A DNA stretch of 64,000 bases from assembly GCA_905331475.1 (NCBI GenBank), contig CAJNYU010000039.1, forward strand, positions 48,076-112,075. Direction: 5' to 3'. The notes below the pieces were generated by a model, which saw only the letters and a program-made list of their open reading frames with translations, searched no databases and had not been told where the DNA came from. Source of the stretch: Rotaria socialis (lineage: Eukaryota; Rotifera; Eurotatoria; Philodinida; Philodinidae). The position numbers and the translations under genes are program-made. Shown piece by piece: positions 11,634 to 23,440 of this stretch. Each line of letters opens with the position of its first letter. The stretch's first letter is position 1.

Positions 11634-12407
11634 TCATGAACTAGTCGGAGCTTCTTTATTATGTCTTGTCGAATGAGAAAATGCTGATGCTGATTGATTG
11701 TTCATAAGAAATTCTAATGTATCAGCCGTAAACAATTGTTTAAAATTTGGTTCTCGTGTTAGAATGCTAACTAAACCTTCGTCGATTTTTTCTCCTTCTT
11801 CTATATATTGTGTTTCTTGTTGTTTTAAATAATTTTTATACCCATAGTTTATTTCGAATGGCGCACTATCATAATCCTCAAGTGTACCACCTTCAATCGC
11901 GATGCGAACATTGGCTAGAAATTCTTTTTCATCTGTTGCAATATTTGATGTCAATGGATCATCGGGATTTGGCGAATAAAAAAGAAACATCAGACCTTGT
12001 AAAAGATCTTCAAATGTTGAATTAGCTCCACCGTCCCAATCATTTAAAGTGGATACACATACATTATTACAACAGTTTCCATATGTTGTATCAATGTTTG
12101 GATGATATATACGTGTTAAACAGGACACAATTGGCTGAGCATCAGGATAGTCACCGTCGGGACAAACTTCAATACGAAAGATAAATGAACCATTAGCATA
12201 CGGACCATCACGGGGTGTTATTTCAATATAGAATGCTTGTGATGGAGTAGAATCATTGGAATCTGATGAAGAATCAGATGAAATAGAAGCACGCAATAAT
12301 GACGGAGAATTATTGAAAATATTTTCGTAGCTCGCACGAGCTTGACCACTGGATAATGAATCTATTTGACGAGATAATTGACGGAAATCTTTTTCAAATC
12401 GAGCCAT
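11634..12407 (-). CDS. ubiquitin-like E2 conjugating enzyme (UBC fold) with C-terminal extension
   Basis: A single-exon frame of 257 residues with a UBC core at about 55-165. The HPN motif is at 102-104 (YHPNID). The presumed catalytic cysteine is C117 in NNVCVSTL, followed by W124 and the helix LLQGLMFLFYSPNPDDPL, which resembles the NEDD8 E2 (UBC12/UBE2M) pattern more than other E2s. From the family it would accept a ubiquitin-like protein from an E1 as a thioester and pass it on with an E3. Odd points are a serine-rich N-terminus (41-54), an extra TTYGNCC stretch between HPN and the catalytic cysteine that places two cysteines near the active site, and a 90-residue C-terminal tail absent from ordinary E2s. 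The assignment to the E2 fold is firm; the modifier it carries is not known. Confidence 0.85.
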   Translation of the reverse strand: MARFEKDFRQLSRQIDSLSSGQARASYENIFNNSPSLLRASISSDSSSDSNDSTPSQAFYIEITPRDGPYANGSFIFRIEVCPDGDYPDAQPIVSCLTRIYHPNIDTTYGNCCNNVCVSTLNDWDGGANSTFEDLLQGLMFLFYSPNPDDPLTSNIATDEKEFLANVRIAIEGGTLEDYDSAPFEINYGYKNYLKQQETQYIEEGEKIDEGLVSILTREPNFKQLFTADTLEFLMNNQSASAFSHSTRHNKEAPTSS

Positions 12408-15400
12408 TGCTAGATCTGAAATAATATTTGAAAGAAAATTACCTACTTGTGATAAAATGAAATCGGTCGTTCTAAATTCTTTCTAGTGGCGATAAGGATC
12501 GTATATCGTGCAGATTAAGGATGCAACATTTATCGACTGAAAGGAAACATTTTAAAAAATAATTTCTTTTCTCTCTATATTGCTCATTTATCAGAACATT
12601 GATTACTTTCTCGCTCTACTCGATGTTTGACGCAATAGTGAATAGATTCTCACGACGTATACATATGATTTTAACTTTTAACATCAGTGATCGAACTCAA
12701 CACAGTATGTCAAACTACGGTCTCATTGATAGATTAAATAGAAAAAATCAAAGGAAAAAGAGCTTTGAATTTATCAATTCTAGTTTACATTGCGTCACAC
12801 GACTTTAACCGTGTTTGCATCAGGTGTTGAGTCACATACGAATATATGAGTGTTTTTTCTCCGGCTGATAGGGGATCATAAGTTGTTTCTGTCTCGTCGT
12901 ATTTATTTGCATCGCCATTTTGACAATGTCTTGGACTTCATCTCATATAGTTCGCATGTAATTACTGTACGATTGAAAATGACTCGTATTTTTACCATCG
13001 TAAAAATATAAATGGAAAATGTTAAATGAGAAAAAAACCTCTTTTTCTCCACGTATGACTCAGGACACCTTCGTCATCAATAAAAAATTCGCGCCACCAA
13101 ATGAATCATTGACAACAGACAAAGAAACAAGTACATGACAAATATTTTTATATATGAAGTTGAAAGTTAATTTTTTTATCTCAATTTTCAAGACTTTTAG
13201 CTTTCGTTCCCGTCTTAAATTTTCACGAGGATCTTATCAATGCGATTTTCATCAATTAAGAATCGTTAAAAGTCCATAGAAAAATCTGTTTCTTTTCAGT
13301 AAAAAGAAACAGCAGCACTCACCTGATTTTTTTGTATTAATGTTTGCCTCTTATTCCTTTTTCTGTGTCGTGATTGCTATAGACGACTGTTGTGGAAAAA
13401 AAAGTTCATGAAACCAGTGTCGAACTATTTGCAGCAAGAACAATATGCATTTTATTTATGCGTTTTCGTTAATATTGAGTCATGCATTTCTTCACTTGTT
13501 GCCAACCTAATATGGTGAAGAAAAAGAATTTCATAATCTTACACGAAGCATGATGCAATAACATTTTGCTTCTGTTAGTGTTTCTTTTCCTTTTGTATTT
13601 CTATTGTAAAAGAGAAAAAGAATAAAATGTGGCACTAGTTTAAACGAGTATTATTCTAAAAATAGCAAGCATCTATGGAAATATTAAAGTAAGAGTCTTA
13701 AGTAAAAGCTTTAAAATGTTTGATTCAATTATTATTTGAATCTTGTTCTTTATCAAATACTAAACATTGAATTCGACATATGAGAATAGTATCACAAGAC
13801 AAAACACATCTTTCAATAGTAGTTTTTATGGACAGTTCTATTGAAATAAGCAAAAGGCTATTAGTAACTATTTGAAAAAGAATACTCAGATCAGTCACTG
13901 TTGGTACGATGAAGAACATAGACGAAGTCATATCGAAGCGTATGGTATCTGGAAAAAAGTTTGTACGTTTATCTTTGTTCAATATATTATCAACCTTTTA
14001 ACATTTGAATTCATTTGTGTGAGAGAATTGCTATTGATAAATAAAAAGTTATGATATTTATCTGCATACGATTCATTGCTATCTCTTGGTAGGTTTATTA
14101 AAACAAGATGGAACTAACTAAAAACATGTCTGAATCATTATTCTTATTACTATAGTCAGTCATAGAAAACTATAAAACAGTTAGATTCATTAAAATGAAA
14201 ATATTTATCTTCGTTTACAAGTCATTATGAAAGCTCGTTGGTGCAACACGTTTCAGACAAAATTGTAGAATTTACATCTTTAAATTTCGTTTTATCATAC
14301 TAATGCAAAAGATCAGAAAAAACAATGTCTTGAACATGACTATTTTGAAATGAATTTATTTTGATTGTAGATTTTGATTTGTTATTTATCTAGTTATTTT
14401 CATTGTACTTTATTTCTATTTTCGTTAATCTCTAATCTTCTTATTTTTATTCAAACGATCGAATTCACCAAAAAATAGGTCTATTGTACATTTGTGATAT
14501 TCGAACTAGATCTCAATATCTCATTATTGATTTTGACAGTCAAGTAAAAGGCAGATATTTAGTATTATTCAAAACAGAAAAGAACTTACGTATTTCAGCT
14601 GTTAGACTTGCTATGAATGCTTCGAAATCTGCTTTAAAAAATGAACTTTCTTACCAATATTGTTCAGCGTTTTTGTTTATACGTGCTGCCGAATAACTGA
14701 GAAAATAATGAGTTTAGTATATTGTTGCTTGTTAAATCTACTCGTTGGTAATTAGTTCAAATTTCTATGACCGCGAGTAACAATAAAGTCATCGATCTAT
14801 ACTTAAAGTGTCAAGATTTAACCAACGATTCTTAGCGAAGCGTTTAGTCTTGTAACTTCAATTCACTGTAGTTTTTACGGCATCTATCCACTCAGCAAAT
14901 ATCATATTAGCAAAAGAATAGGATTATTTTTTAAATACTATCTGTAGTTTTTAGCTAGTAAATAGTCAACATTTTTATAAAATACTCTTACTACTACATC
15001 AGGAGACAAAATAAATATACTTTCTTCCTGCAAGAAAAGAAAACATTCATGTAAAGCCATTATAGTTCTTGATTTGAATACGCATTAGTGGAGCTGACTG
15101 TTCTATAATAAATTTCCAAGGGAATATTATTGCAAATATTGTCGAAACACTTGATGATATCATCGATGTATGAAATCTTAAGAAGAAGGTAAATGATATG
15201 GGCACAAATATTAAAAAACTACGATGAAGATATGTGCAAGAAGTCACATAAACGTTGACATAAACTATATCTGTTTGAATTCTACGCGGATGAGTTTCTT
15301 GGTTTTTAAACTTATGAATATCTCAGTTTTATGTTTTGATATATGACGACAAAATGTTTTGCAGCTAAGATAGGACTTTACATCAATATAGGAATGATAT

Positions 15401-15779
15401 AGATAATATTAAGCAAAATTTCATGGACAACTTAGATGTTAAAGATATCATTAAAGTTTATCTTACTTTTTCGATGTTCTTCTTTAATTATTTTTCACTC
15501 TCAGCGAGTACATGAACATATGTAACAATGCATGATATATGAAAATAATGATTAAGTATTTATTTTAAAATACAGTTTTATGTATAGTGTATAAAAATAA
15601 AATTAACAGCGTATGCAGTAAATGTTGGACAAATGAATTTGCCTTACAAATGCGCATTTATCAAAATACGATAGATAAATAACACTGCAAAACTAGCTTA
15701 GAGAATAATCAGCTTTTGATTCAAGTAAAAAGTCTACATGAAATTCTCCAATATACTAAGTAGGAAATTAATTCTTTTG
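12408..15779. other. intergenic, one weak exon-like stretch
   Basis: AT-rich sequence between two minus-strand genes. Apart from the weak open stretch at 14478-14696, nothing recognisable was found. The 5' UTR and promoter of the E2-like gene should lie just above 12407. Confidence 0.35.
14478..14696 (+). other. open stretch, possible orphan exon
   Basis: An AG at 14477-14478 precedes an open frame of about 72 codons ending at 14696. Its GRYLVLFKTEKNLRISAVRL stretch faintly recalls the last strands of fucolectin/discoidin-type galactose-binding domains. No upstream exon was found, so it may be a gene fragment or chance. Confidence 0.15.
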
Positions 15780-16508
15780 CTATTCTCTAATGATGATAAT
15801 CGTTCCTGACATTATGGTCTCGAAAGTTAATGAAGAAGTATCATCAAATTTCACTGTCTTACTGTTTTTATGTGTATTAGTTTTCATAGTTGTAGGCTTT
15901 GTTTGATATCCGGCGCTATTAGGCGTCGAGAGGGCAGGAGTAGGATTACGAATAATAGAAGTTAAAGTATGTGACGTTTTTTCTTCATACTTTGATTCGG
16001 CGGAATGAGGATTTTTCGTCTCTTTTCTAAGATCAATAGTTAATTCAGGAAAACTATTTTTTTCATTGATAGTAGCAAGAAACATAGGTATCTGCTTCAA
16101 TTCTTGTAAGATAATAGACCATTTCTGTATATCATTTTTGCTAAATAGTTCTGAGTTATGACGTGCGTCACGTAATTGTGGTGTCAACTTATTCAATTTG
16201 TTTTCTGTTTCAATTACGTGCTTGTCTAAAGCATTAATAAGTGCTCGACGAACAAGGCATGCTGTATACCGAACACGTTCTATAGTTTTTTGCTCCCATG
16301 TATCAATGACAGACATTGATGGATGATATTTTGGTGTTGATTTCTGTGTTAAAATATCTTGCATTAAATCATCATGATCAACAGTTAACCAATCAAGTTG
16401 TTCGTCAAGAATTCTTTGTTGGTCGTCAGTATTTTGCTGATAATGTGTTTTATCATTACTATTGGATTCAACACTAATCGTTGATGAAGACAAATCCATA
16501 GGATACAC
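15780..16508 (-). CDS. coiled-coil protein of unknown function
   Basis: One exon, 242 residues. The ATG at 16508 starts the frame; a second ATG lies three codons in. The N-terminus (1-60) is Ser/Asn/Gln-rich and polar. Residues about 68-135 are helical and heptad-like: WEQKTIERVRYTACLVRRAL, then LDKHVIETENKLNKLTPQL, then DIQKWSIILQELKQ. This arrangement resembles the coiled-coil segment that follows B-box-like domains in many rotifer proteins of unknown role, but no zinc finger is present. The C-terminus is low-complexity Ser/Thr/Lys. No function can be given. Confidence 0.5.
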   Translation of the reverse strand: MYPMDLSSSTISVESNSNDKTHYQQNTDDQQRILDEQLDWLTVDHDDLMQDILTQKSTPKYHPSMSVIDTWEQKTIERVRYTACLVRRALINALDKHVIETENKLNKLTPQLRDARHNSELFSKNDIQKWSIILQELKQIPMFLATINEKNSFPELTIDLRKETKNPHSAESKYEEKTSHTLTSIIRNPTPALSTPNSAGYQTKPTTMKTNTHKNSKTVKFDDTSSLTFETIMSGTIIIIRE

Positions 16509-17628
16509 AAATATGAGTGATCAAATGGTAGCTGAAATGAAAAATGAAACAACTCAAGAAATTCGGGGCATATACTACTTTAAAAAAGGCGATTATTTAT
16601 TATTACAAACTGTGTAATAAAATGCTTAAAACAAAATCAATATGTATAGTTATTTAAAGAACAAAGATTGATATTCAATATTCCAGTGTTTTTTCCTTGT
16701 TCTATAGATTATTTCGAAAAAAACGAACAGAAAAGATCGTTTTACACATGGTACCTATCAGTTGACCTTCCCATGATGTCGATTTCTTCGAGTGAAAGAA
16801 ATGAATTATCATATATAGTGCTACAAATATATACGAAAATTCTTAATCATACTATTTACCAATAATAAAGGGCATACAATAAATTTATGAGTAGAAGTTT
16901 ACACAATATATTTTCCTCTTATAATTCTCTGTTTAATATGGGATATGAACTTAAGAACAAATAATATTATTTCACAGTTCTATTTCGTCTTATGAGAATC
17001 ACAGACTATAAAGAAAAAATGTCAATATTTTTAGCAGAAAAATTATAAAAAAATATACTAACGATAAATTTTGAGATGTATTGTCGCAAATGATTTTTAT
17101 TTTTAGAATGAAAAATATTATAGACTTCTCTTGGGCTCAAAAAACACGAACATTCAACGCATTTATAGTCTATAGCAAAAGGATGCAGAGATATTTACAT
17201 GCTACTTCCTACAGTCGACACCTTTGCTTTGGCTCTTTCTTTTCTATCGTTCTTACCATACATTTAAGTTTAAGGCATGTGCTCGTGTCATTAAGAGAGA
17301 ATGCTATTTATACAATAAATGCACGTGCTCTAAACAAAAAATGGTGAGGCGTCAAGTATGACTCATATTCTTTTTTATTGTTGTAAAAGATGCTCTATCC
17401 TCTTTCTTAAAATTCTTATGCAAATATTGTATATGAGATTTTTGCTTTTTGGATCCTTTCTGCTATTCTTCTAGGGATTAAAAAAAAACTAAGAGTATAT
17501 TGACTATGTTATGTTTTTATTATTTTATCCATAGGTTTTATGCCCACGAGGAACCGAAACTGAACTTTTCAAACTTAAAAGAAAAAAAGAGCATCGGGGT
17601 AACTTTATCAATCTATCATGAGTCTCTT
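16509..17628. other. intergenic, no gene recognised
   Basis: AT-rich sequence. Short plus-strand open frames at 16668-16865 and 17081-17347 have no domain and no splice-consistent partners. Nothing else was seen. Confidence 0.35.
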
Positions 17629-17685
17629 GACAGAGTATCCGTTAACATCTCTAATATTGAAAATGTTTTATTAACCCTTAAGAGC

Positions 17686-17753
<68 letters not shown>

Positions 17754-17817
17754 NTTGACAGAGTATCCGTTAACATCTCTAAAATTGAAAATGTTTTAAT
17801 AACCCTTAAGAGCCGGC
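17629..17817. other. assembly join: duplicated flank around poly-G and N
   Basis: A 63-bp segment (17629-17691) recurs nearly identically at 17755-17817. The two are separated by about 60 G residues and one N at 17754. Both copies end at AAGAGCCGG. The first runs into poly-G and the second into poly-C. This looks like two allelic or homologous read ends placed side by side at a filled gap rather than real tandem sequence. Confidence 0.7.
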
Positions 17818-18639
17818 TGCCCCCCCCCCCTCCTTCCAAGGCACATAGGAAAACTTCAACAAACTCGACTATAAGAGTTTTTGTGCAAAACCTAACATTT
17901 TTCTGAACTAGCATGACGTTTGTGAGCATGAAGAGATAAAAATATAATTATCAAGTGACTCATAGGCCGAACAAGGAAGCTGTGAAGACTCATGACTTTT
18001 TAAAAATATCATGGAGCGTCTTTTATTCATAGAATCGATGTGTGACTTTGGCTTTTTAAGCAATATTGTTAAATATAGTGTTAATATATCTCATGAAGCC
18101 ACTCTGTAAATTATAAATTATTCCACTAAGCCAGCATACCATAATAATCAAAGTAGTCCGCGTATGAGATATTTCTCTTCACGAAAAAATCAAACCATAG
18201 GAATTTCAACTTGAAGTTTCGCTCATATATAGCTGATATGCTATTTAAATGGCCCTGAAATTTTCAGCAGCAACTGTTATTTACTTCTGGAGATATAGCA
18301 TGTTGAAGATAAGTCGAATTTTGTGAGTTTTTTTTGCAAAATTTTGTTGAGGCCTTTCTGCATCCAACATCTCAACAATAAAGCATCCGTTTTTACTGAA
18401 AATTACAGGGCTATTTAAGGATCATATAGACTGATTATGTGGAGAATTTCAGATCGAAATTACATTCTTACAGGTTTTTACAAGGTTCAATATTTCGACT
18501 AAAGGTCGCTGTGTAACTCGAGAAGAAGAAGAATGCAATCCGTTTTAGCTATAGTATGAAGATATTGAGGGTCCATCAACTCCATTTTTATGATTCCCTT
18601 CCTAATGTCGCAAGAAACAAGCCCTTTGGCTTTTAAGGG
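17803..18639. mobile_element. piggyBac-type non-autonomous element
   Basis: Terminal inverted repeats CCCTTAAGAGCC (left) and, reverse-complemented, CCCTTAAAAGCC (right). TTAA follows the right end (18640-18643), and TTAA precedes the equivalent left end in the duplicated flank (17671-17674). TTAA targets with CCCTT-type termini are the piggyBac signature. The interior of about 840 bp has no transposase frame, so it is non-autonomous. The left end is damaged by the neighbouring assembly join. Confidence 0.65.
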
Positions 18640-18643
18640 TTAA

Positions 18644-19032
18644 TAAAAACAACCTAAGAATAAGGATAACTTCTGGAGACAACTGCTGCTTTTCTTTTGT
18701 AGATGGTGATCGTTCACTCTTGAATCTTTAATAAATTTAATGTTTAGGCTGAGCTTCTCAGTCAGCTCATTCGATTTGCATTTTTATTATCTTCGCCATA
18801 CCGTACGATAAAAGCATAGTTACGAAAAAAAAAACCTTTTTTACCGTTCTGCTTATTGGATGCCATCACTGATCATACTTATTATTTGGTGGTTTTTGCA
18901 AAATCTATCGTTCCATTTGCGTATCCAATTACATGTGACAAGAAAATTTTACAGTTGACCATAGTATATTATGTCAGTTAGCATATCCTGCCTATGTTAC
19001 TATTTCAATCTATTCATTGAGAGGATTAAACA
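18644..19032. other. intergenic before tRNA
   Basis: AT-rich spacer between the piggyBac-type element and the tRNA gene. No feature was recognised. Confidence 0.4.
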
Positions 19033-19112
19033 GGCAGCGTGGCCGAGCGGTCTAAGGCGCCGGTTTAAGGCACCGGTCCGAAAGGGCGTGAGTTCGAATC
19101 TCACCGCTGTCA
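19033..19112 (+). tRNA. tRNA-Leu (anticodon AAG), copy 1
   Basis: A complete type II tRNA. The acceptor stem GGCAGCG pairs with CGCTGTC, with one G-T wobble. It has a D arm, the anticodon stem CCGGT/ACCGG with loop TTAAGGC (anticodon AAG, reading CTT leucine), a variable arm TCCGAAAGGGC and a T arm with TTCGAAT. The internal pol III A box (GTGGCCGAGCGG) and B box (GTTCGAATC) are intact, and there is no intron. The sequence is identical to the copy at 37931-38010. Confidence 0.97.
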
Positions 19113-19115
19113 CTA

Positions 19116-19121
19116 TTTTTT
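19116..19121 (+). terminator. pol III terminator of tRNA-Leu copy 1
   Basis: A run of six T residues four bases after the tRNA discriminator base, the usual RNA polymerase III stop. Confidence 0.85.
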
Positions 19122-19499
19122 GCATATTTGTAAACCGTCGAATGTAAATCATTCATATATCAAAAGCATTTTGACAGACTTTTCTTTATTTTCTTAATCA
19201 TTATCAAAATTTCAGTATTATCTATGCACTAGTACTCTGTTGAGCTATAACAATCATATCAATCCATAAAATATTTATAAGTAATCTATCTAACTCAGTT
19301 AACTCCTATGACATAACAAAAGAATGGTAATTCCGCGGAGAAATCTTATAGGAGGAGAGCAAACGTTTTTCTTTATGTAATATACTTATGAATTAGTTTG
19401 AGTTCTATATCACTGTAATATTTTGTCGTTTCTCAAAGAATATTATAATAGCAAAGATTGGATACGTTGAAATCTCCTAGATCGATGATCACGAACTTT
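19122..19499. other. intergenic after tRNA
   Basis: AT-rich spacer between the first tRNA and the GGAATTCC-rich element. Nothing was recognised. Confidence 0.4.
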
Positions 19500-20126
19500 G
19501 TATACGGAGCAGTCATCCAATTCCGCAATGTTGAACATTCCGGAACCAGTTCCGCCCCCGGAGTTAGTTCCGTCGATTCCGGAATTAGGTCAGTACGGAA
19601 TCGGTGGGAATTAGACGGAATTTCTGGGAATTCCGTGTAATTCCGTTCAATTCCGATCAATTCCTATTCGACCTGATTCCCGGCATTCCGGACCGGAATT
19701 GCACGGTGTGGGTGTTGCGGTAAGTGTGGGTGTTGCCATAAGTGTGGGTGCTGCGGTATGTGTGGGTGTTGGCATAAGTGTGGATGTGAATGTTAGTGTA
19801 AGTGCATTGAATTCCGGAACCGTTGGGAATTAGGCGGAATCCGTTTGAATTCCGTGTAATTCGGGAATTGAATCGGATGGGATAAATGGAACTCCGGGAA
19901 TTAGATGGAATTGATCGGCAGTGATTCCGGGAATTCCGGAATTGAATCGGAAGGGGTAAACGGAATTCCGGGAATTAGATGGAATTGATCGGCTGTGATT
20001 CCGGGAATTCTGAAATTGTGTTGGAAGGGATAAACGGAATTTCGGGAATTGGATGGAATTGGTTCCGTGAGCGGAACTGATTCCGGAATGTTCAACATTG
20101 CGGAATAGGATGTATTCTCTGTATAC
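19500..20126. mobile_element. 627-bp inverted-repeat element with GGAATTCC-rich interior
   Basis: The ends form an inverted repeat of about 55 bp that begins GTATAC and contains ATTCCGCAATGTTGAACATT in both arms (19500-19555 and 20072-20126). The interior is built of degenerate GGAATTCCG words in both orientations plus an 18-bp minisatellite (19705-19800). No target duplication could be fixed. Open frames in it read only the repeat. The terminal structure says transposon; the superfamily is unknown. Confidence 0.65.
19705..19800 (+). repeat. 18-bp minisatellite containing TGTGGG
   Basis: About five diverged 18-bp units of the form GTAAGTGTGGGTGTTGCG sit inside the GGAATTCC-rich element. Each unit carries GTGTGGGTG, close to the reported bdelloid telomere repeat TGTGGG, but the period is 18 and the units are degenerate. 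Confidence 0.7.
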
Positions 20127-23100
20127 GGCACAAATAATCGTAATGCGAAGCCAACGATTTTGCCGCATTTGTCTGTATACAATCGTAAACGCCAGTGCTT
20201 GCTCGGTCTCGGTTTTTACAAAACTTGCCTCTCAAAACCTACAATAGCTCAATAAACACACTGAGATGCCGAACTAAGCGCTTGTACTTACATAGATAAA
20301 AACAAACGATGGTCAAAAAACACATAAGAGAAAACAGCAGAGAAGATTCTGACAGAAATAATACTAGAGTAGAAGAACCGGTGTGGATCTAAAACAATAC
20401 GGTGTAGTGCTTTTGACAGAGAACATAACGCAATTAAAGTTGTGGACTTCTGATTGAAAAAAGTGTAAAATAGTTGTATCTTTACTTCTGTGCCAAACTA
20501 GACGTATCAAGTTGAATATTAAAAGCAGTAATTAATTATATGTGCATTACGATAGTTTTTCAGGAATCAGACTCTACACTACAGATCAGAATGATTCAGT
20601 GATGGTCAACATGCTTTGGCGAAGGTTTAAAAAAGTTAGAAACCATTTACATAGTGCAACTTTGATAGTAACAGCATCTGAAAATAGTAGAGTTTTCTAA
20701 GCAAAAATTACAATACTCTTTATGAAACTGTGTCCAATCGTGCAAAATTGAAAAAAAATTGCGTACTGTATTTCTATAAAACTGAGCAACCCAAAACGGG
20801 CTGATCGAAGACTTCATAAAATTATCTTTCCAATTTATGATTGGTTTTTGGAGAGAAGCTGACTCATATAGTTTTATTTTTAATTTAAATTCGTGCTCGC
20901 TATTTATGTCATCTATAATGAAAGTTACGTTTTGTATTTTACTGTGGGGTTTTAAAAATAGTATATAGTTTACGGTAGTGGACCTTTTACGATTCTGATT
21001 TTGTGATTGAAAGATTCTTCTGAAAAACGATAAAGTATGAACGATTTATACATTCTAGTTTTCATATGATATATTTTAATTAAAATAAAATATTCGGCAT
21101 CTTTTGTACTATGTTTTCTGAGCACTTTTAGAAATCGGAAGTTCCAAGAGATTTTCTTTTCTCAATTTATATAGAATTATTATTGTTTCATTTATTAGAG
21201 GAACATCTCACTAAGATCTAATCATCGACATTTAATTTATCACAAATGCAGGATGCTACTGCATGAAAATCGATTTATAATGATAAAGTCATCAATAGTA
21301 ATAAGTGTAGATTCTAGAACAGCTGCTAATAATGATCAACGAGAACAACAATTTGAAATATAAAGTTTTATCATTAAGAAAAAATTAAACAGAAAAATTA
21401 ATAAGAATATACGAAAACAATGATTTTCAGTTGTAGTGATTATTTTCCCTCATTTTTTGTAAGTTTCATTTTTTTGAACCTATACTATTTATTCATAAAT
21501 ACTACAATATATCTATATTATACGTTGTTAATTTGTTTCCTATTGTACTATTTTCACAAGAACTAAGTGTACGGTACTACCTGTGATTGCTTTCTAACGC
21601 TTTAAAATAGTTATCTCCAGTATGATAATAATTCTACAGTAAATACTTCAATAGTTTGCGATAAATTTCAACTGGTTTTATAGTTTTCATATAGTAGTAT
21701 CATGTATTCTTTTGAATGCGTACCTCAAAGCTTTATTTAAGTAAAAAATGAATAAGCTTTCTCTATTTTTCTGATGTTTTTTGCTACCGTTATTAATGAG
21801 ATATTCTACAAATATTCAACGGAAAAAATATTCAGTGGCTTCTAAACTGATTTTAGACTTTTTTTTATGAAGTTACTATGTTTTAAAACAACTACAATGA
21901 TTTTCGTATCTATGCTTTTGCTTTGCTGTGTTATGGATGCTGCACCAGCCATCTTAAAGATTACCTGTGTCTATGGGAAGCTCGGCAAAATATAATGCAC
22001 ATGTTGATTTTTGTCTGCTGTGTTCATGTCATGAAAGCATTATAGAACAAACTTGAATCACTTATAAAAATACTTGACATCCAAATAAATAGGAGTCGAA
22101 AAACATGTAGTAGCGAGGTTTTTTTCGTCAACGCTAAGAAAACAAAAAGAATTCCCTACAAGTTTGCAACTAGCAAGAAAATTAAATAAGACTAAAGTAC
22201 AAAATGATAAATGATAAGGGCTACAACTATTAGATTCATATATTATAGTTCTAGCCCTTATCATTTATTTTATCTAGAGAACAAACTCTATTTTCCTATT
22301 TCATACTTGCTGATCTTCTAAGATGAATAGATTAAAATATCATAAAATCACTCAGTAATTTTTCTCAAAAAGCATGCCAGCATCTGTATAGTCATAATAT
22401 TAGTAACTCTCCGTCGAACAAAAATGATCGTGTTGTGTAGATGTGTCTAATAAAGTTACTTCAGTACAATGCGTCAAAGGTAAAAAAACAAAGAAAGCAA
22501 AAATTTAGAGAAAAAAGGACTCAGTAAGAAAGAAAATATCGGACTACTTATTTTAACATAATCAAAAGAATCGCCTCGAAACGTGCATGTCCGAAAATGA
22601 ATGAAACTAAGCATATGTGTCACAAAAAATGCTTATATTTTTTTGAACTTGGAATACATCAAAGTTATCTTTGCTTCTAGTAGATCAGCGGGCAATACAA
22701 GTATTTTATTATCAAAGAGCTCGATATATCTTCAAGCAATCTAGATCCTCATGTTTTCTTTTAAGTATCACACAAAATATTTAATTCTCCGTGATTTGAT
22801 AAGCCGCACGACTACTATGTAATCTTCATAAAATAAAATGTTATTACATGACAAGAAGCAAGTATTCTAATAATTTTCAAGTAATTTTTCAAATATCAAT
22901 GATTCATGGTTCATATAAAAAAAATTCAGTGCACGCAACTATGAATTAAGTATTAACTTGAATCTTCAAAATACTTTGTTTAAGGGTTATACTTCGTTAC
23001 AAATTTCAATAAACATTCTATATCTTGCGTCGGAGCCATTGGGGGTACCAGATATAGACTCTTATGAAACCATGTACATCATCCCGGAACACGCATATAC

Positions 23101-23440
23101 GAATCGATGTGTGGTTCCACGAATCGATCAATGATGTGATACGAATGGTGTCAACTTACAAGAAATCGACTTAATCCGAATTTGGACGATTGTAATAAAA
23201 GCAAATATATTCTGTTTAGAACTTTTTTTCGAGGTTCATAGCAAAGTATACGTTCCATTTTTTCGTTCAACTGCTTTGGAATATTGCTAAGTAACATTAT
23301 TTCCAATTGAGCTTACGCGTCATTTATTCAGTTTAAATTTAAAAATAAAACACACATAAATACGCACACACTAAAAGTTATTTTGTTAAGTTTTCTTCGC
23401 ATCTAGTAACCACTACAAGTGAAAACTACTGACGCATTAT
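20127..23440. other. long intergenic region
   Basis: About 3.3 kb of AT-rich sequence. It holds a 16-bp-arm hairpin near 22207-22270 (ATAAATGATAAGGGCT and its complement) and one weak signal-peptide-like frame at 21867-21995. No other gene or repeat was recognised. Confidence 0.35.
21867..21995 (+). CDS. possible short secreted peptide, 42 codons
   Basis: A short frame starts at ATG 21867. It has a basic start, a hydrophobic stretch MIFVSMLLLCCVMDAAPA that looks like a signal peptide with a plausible AxA cleavage site, then ILKITCVYGKLGKI and a stop. No homolog is known to me and no second exon was found. It could be chance in AT-rich DNA, or the first exon of a secreted peptide. Confidence 0.18.
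   Translation: MKLLCFKTTTMIFVSMLLLCCVMDAAPAILKITCVYGKLGKI

Noticed and set aside
17500-17929. Glycine- and proline-rich frames on both strands
   Set aside because: They are translations of the poly-G tract and the N at an assembly join.
19433-20182. Several overlapping open frames rich in Pro, Asn and Ser
   Set aside because: They read the GGAATTCC repeat and the ends of the inverted-repeat element; composition alone keeps them open.
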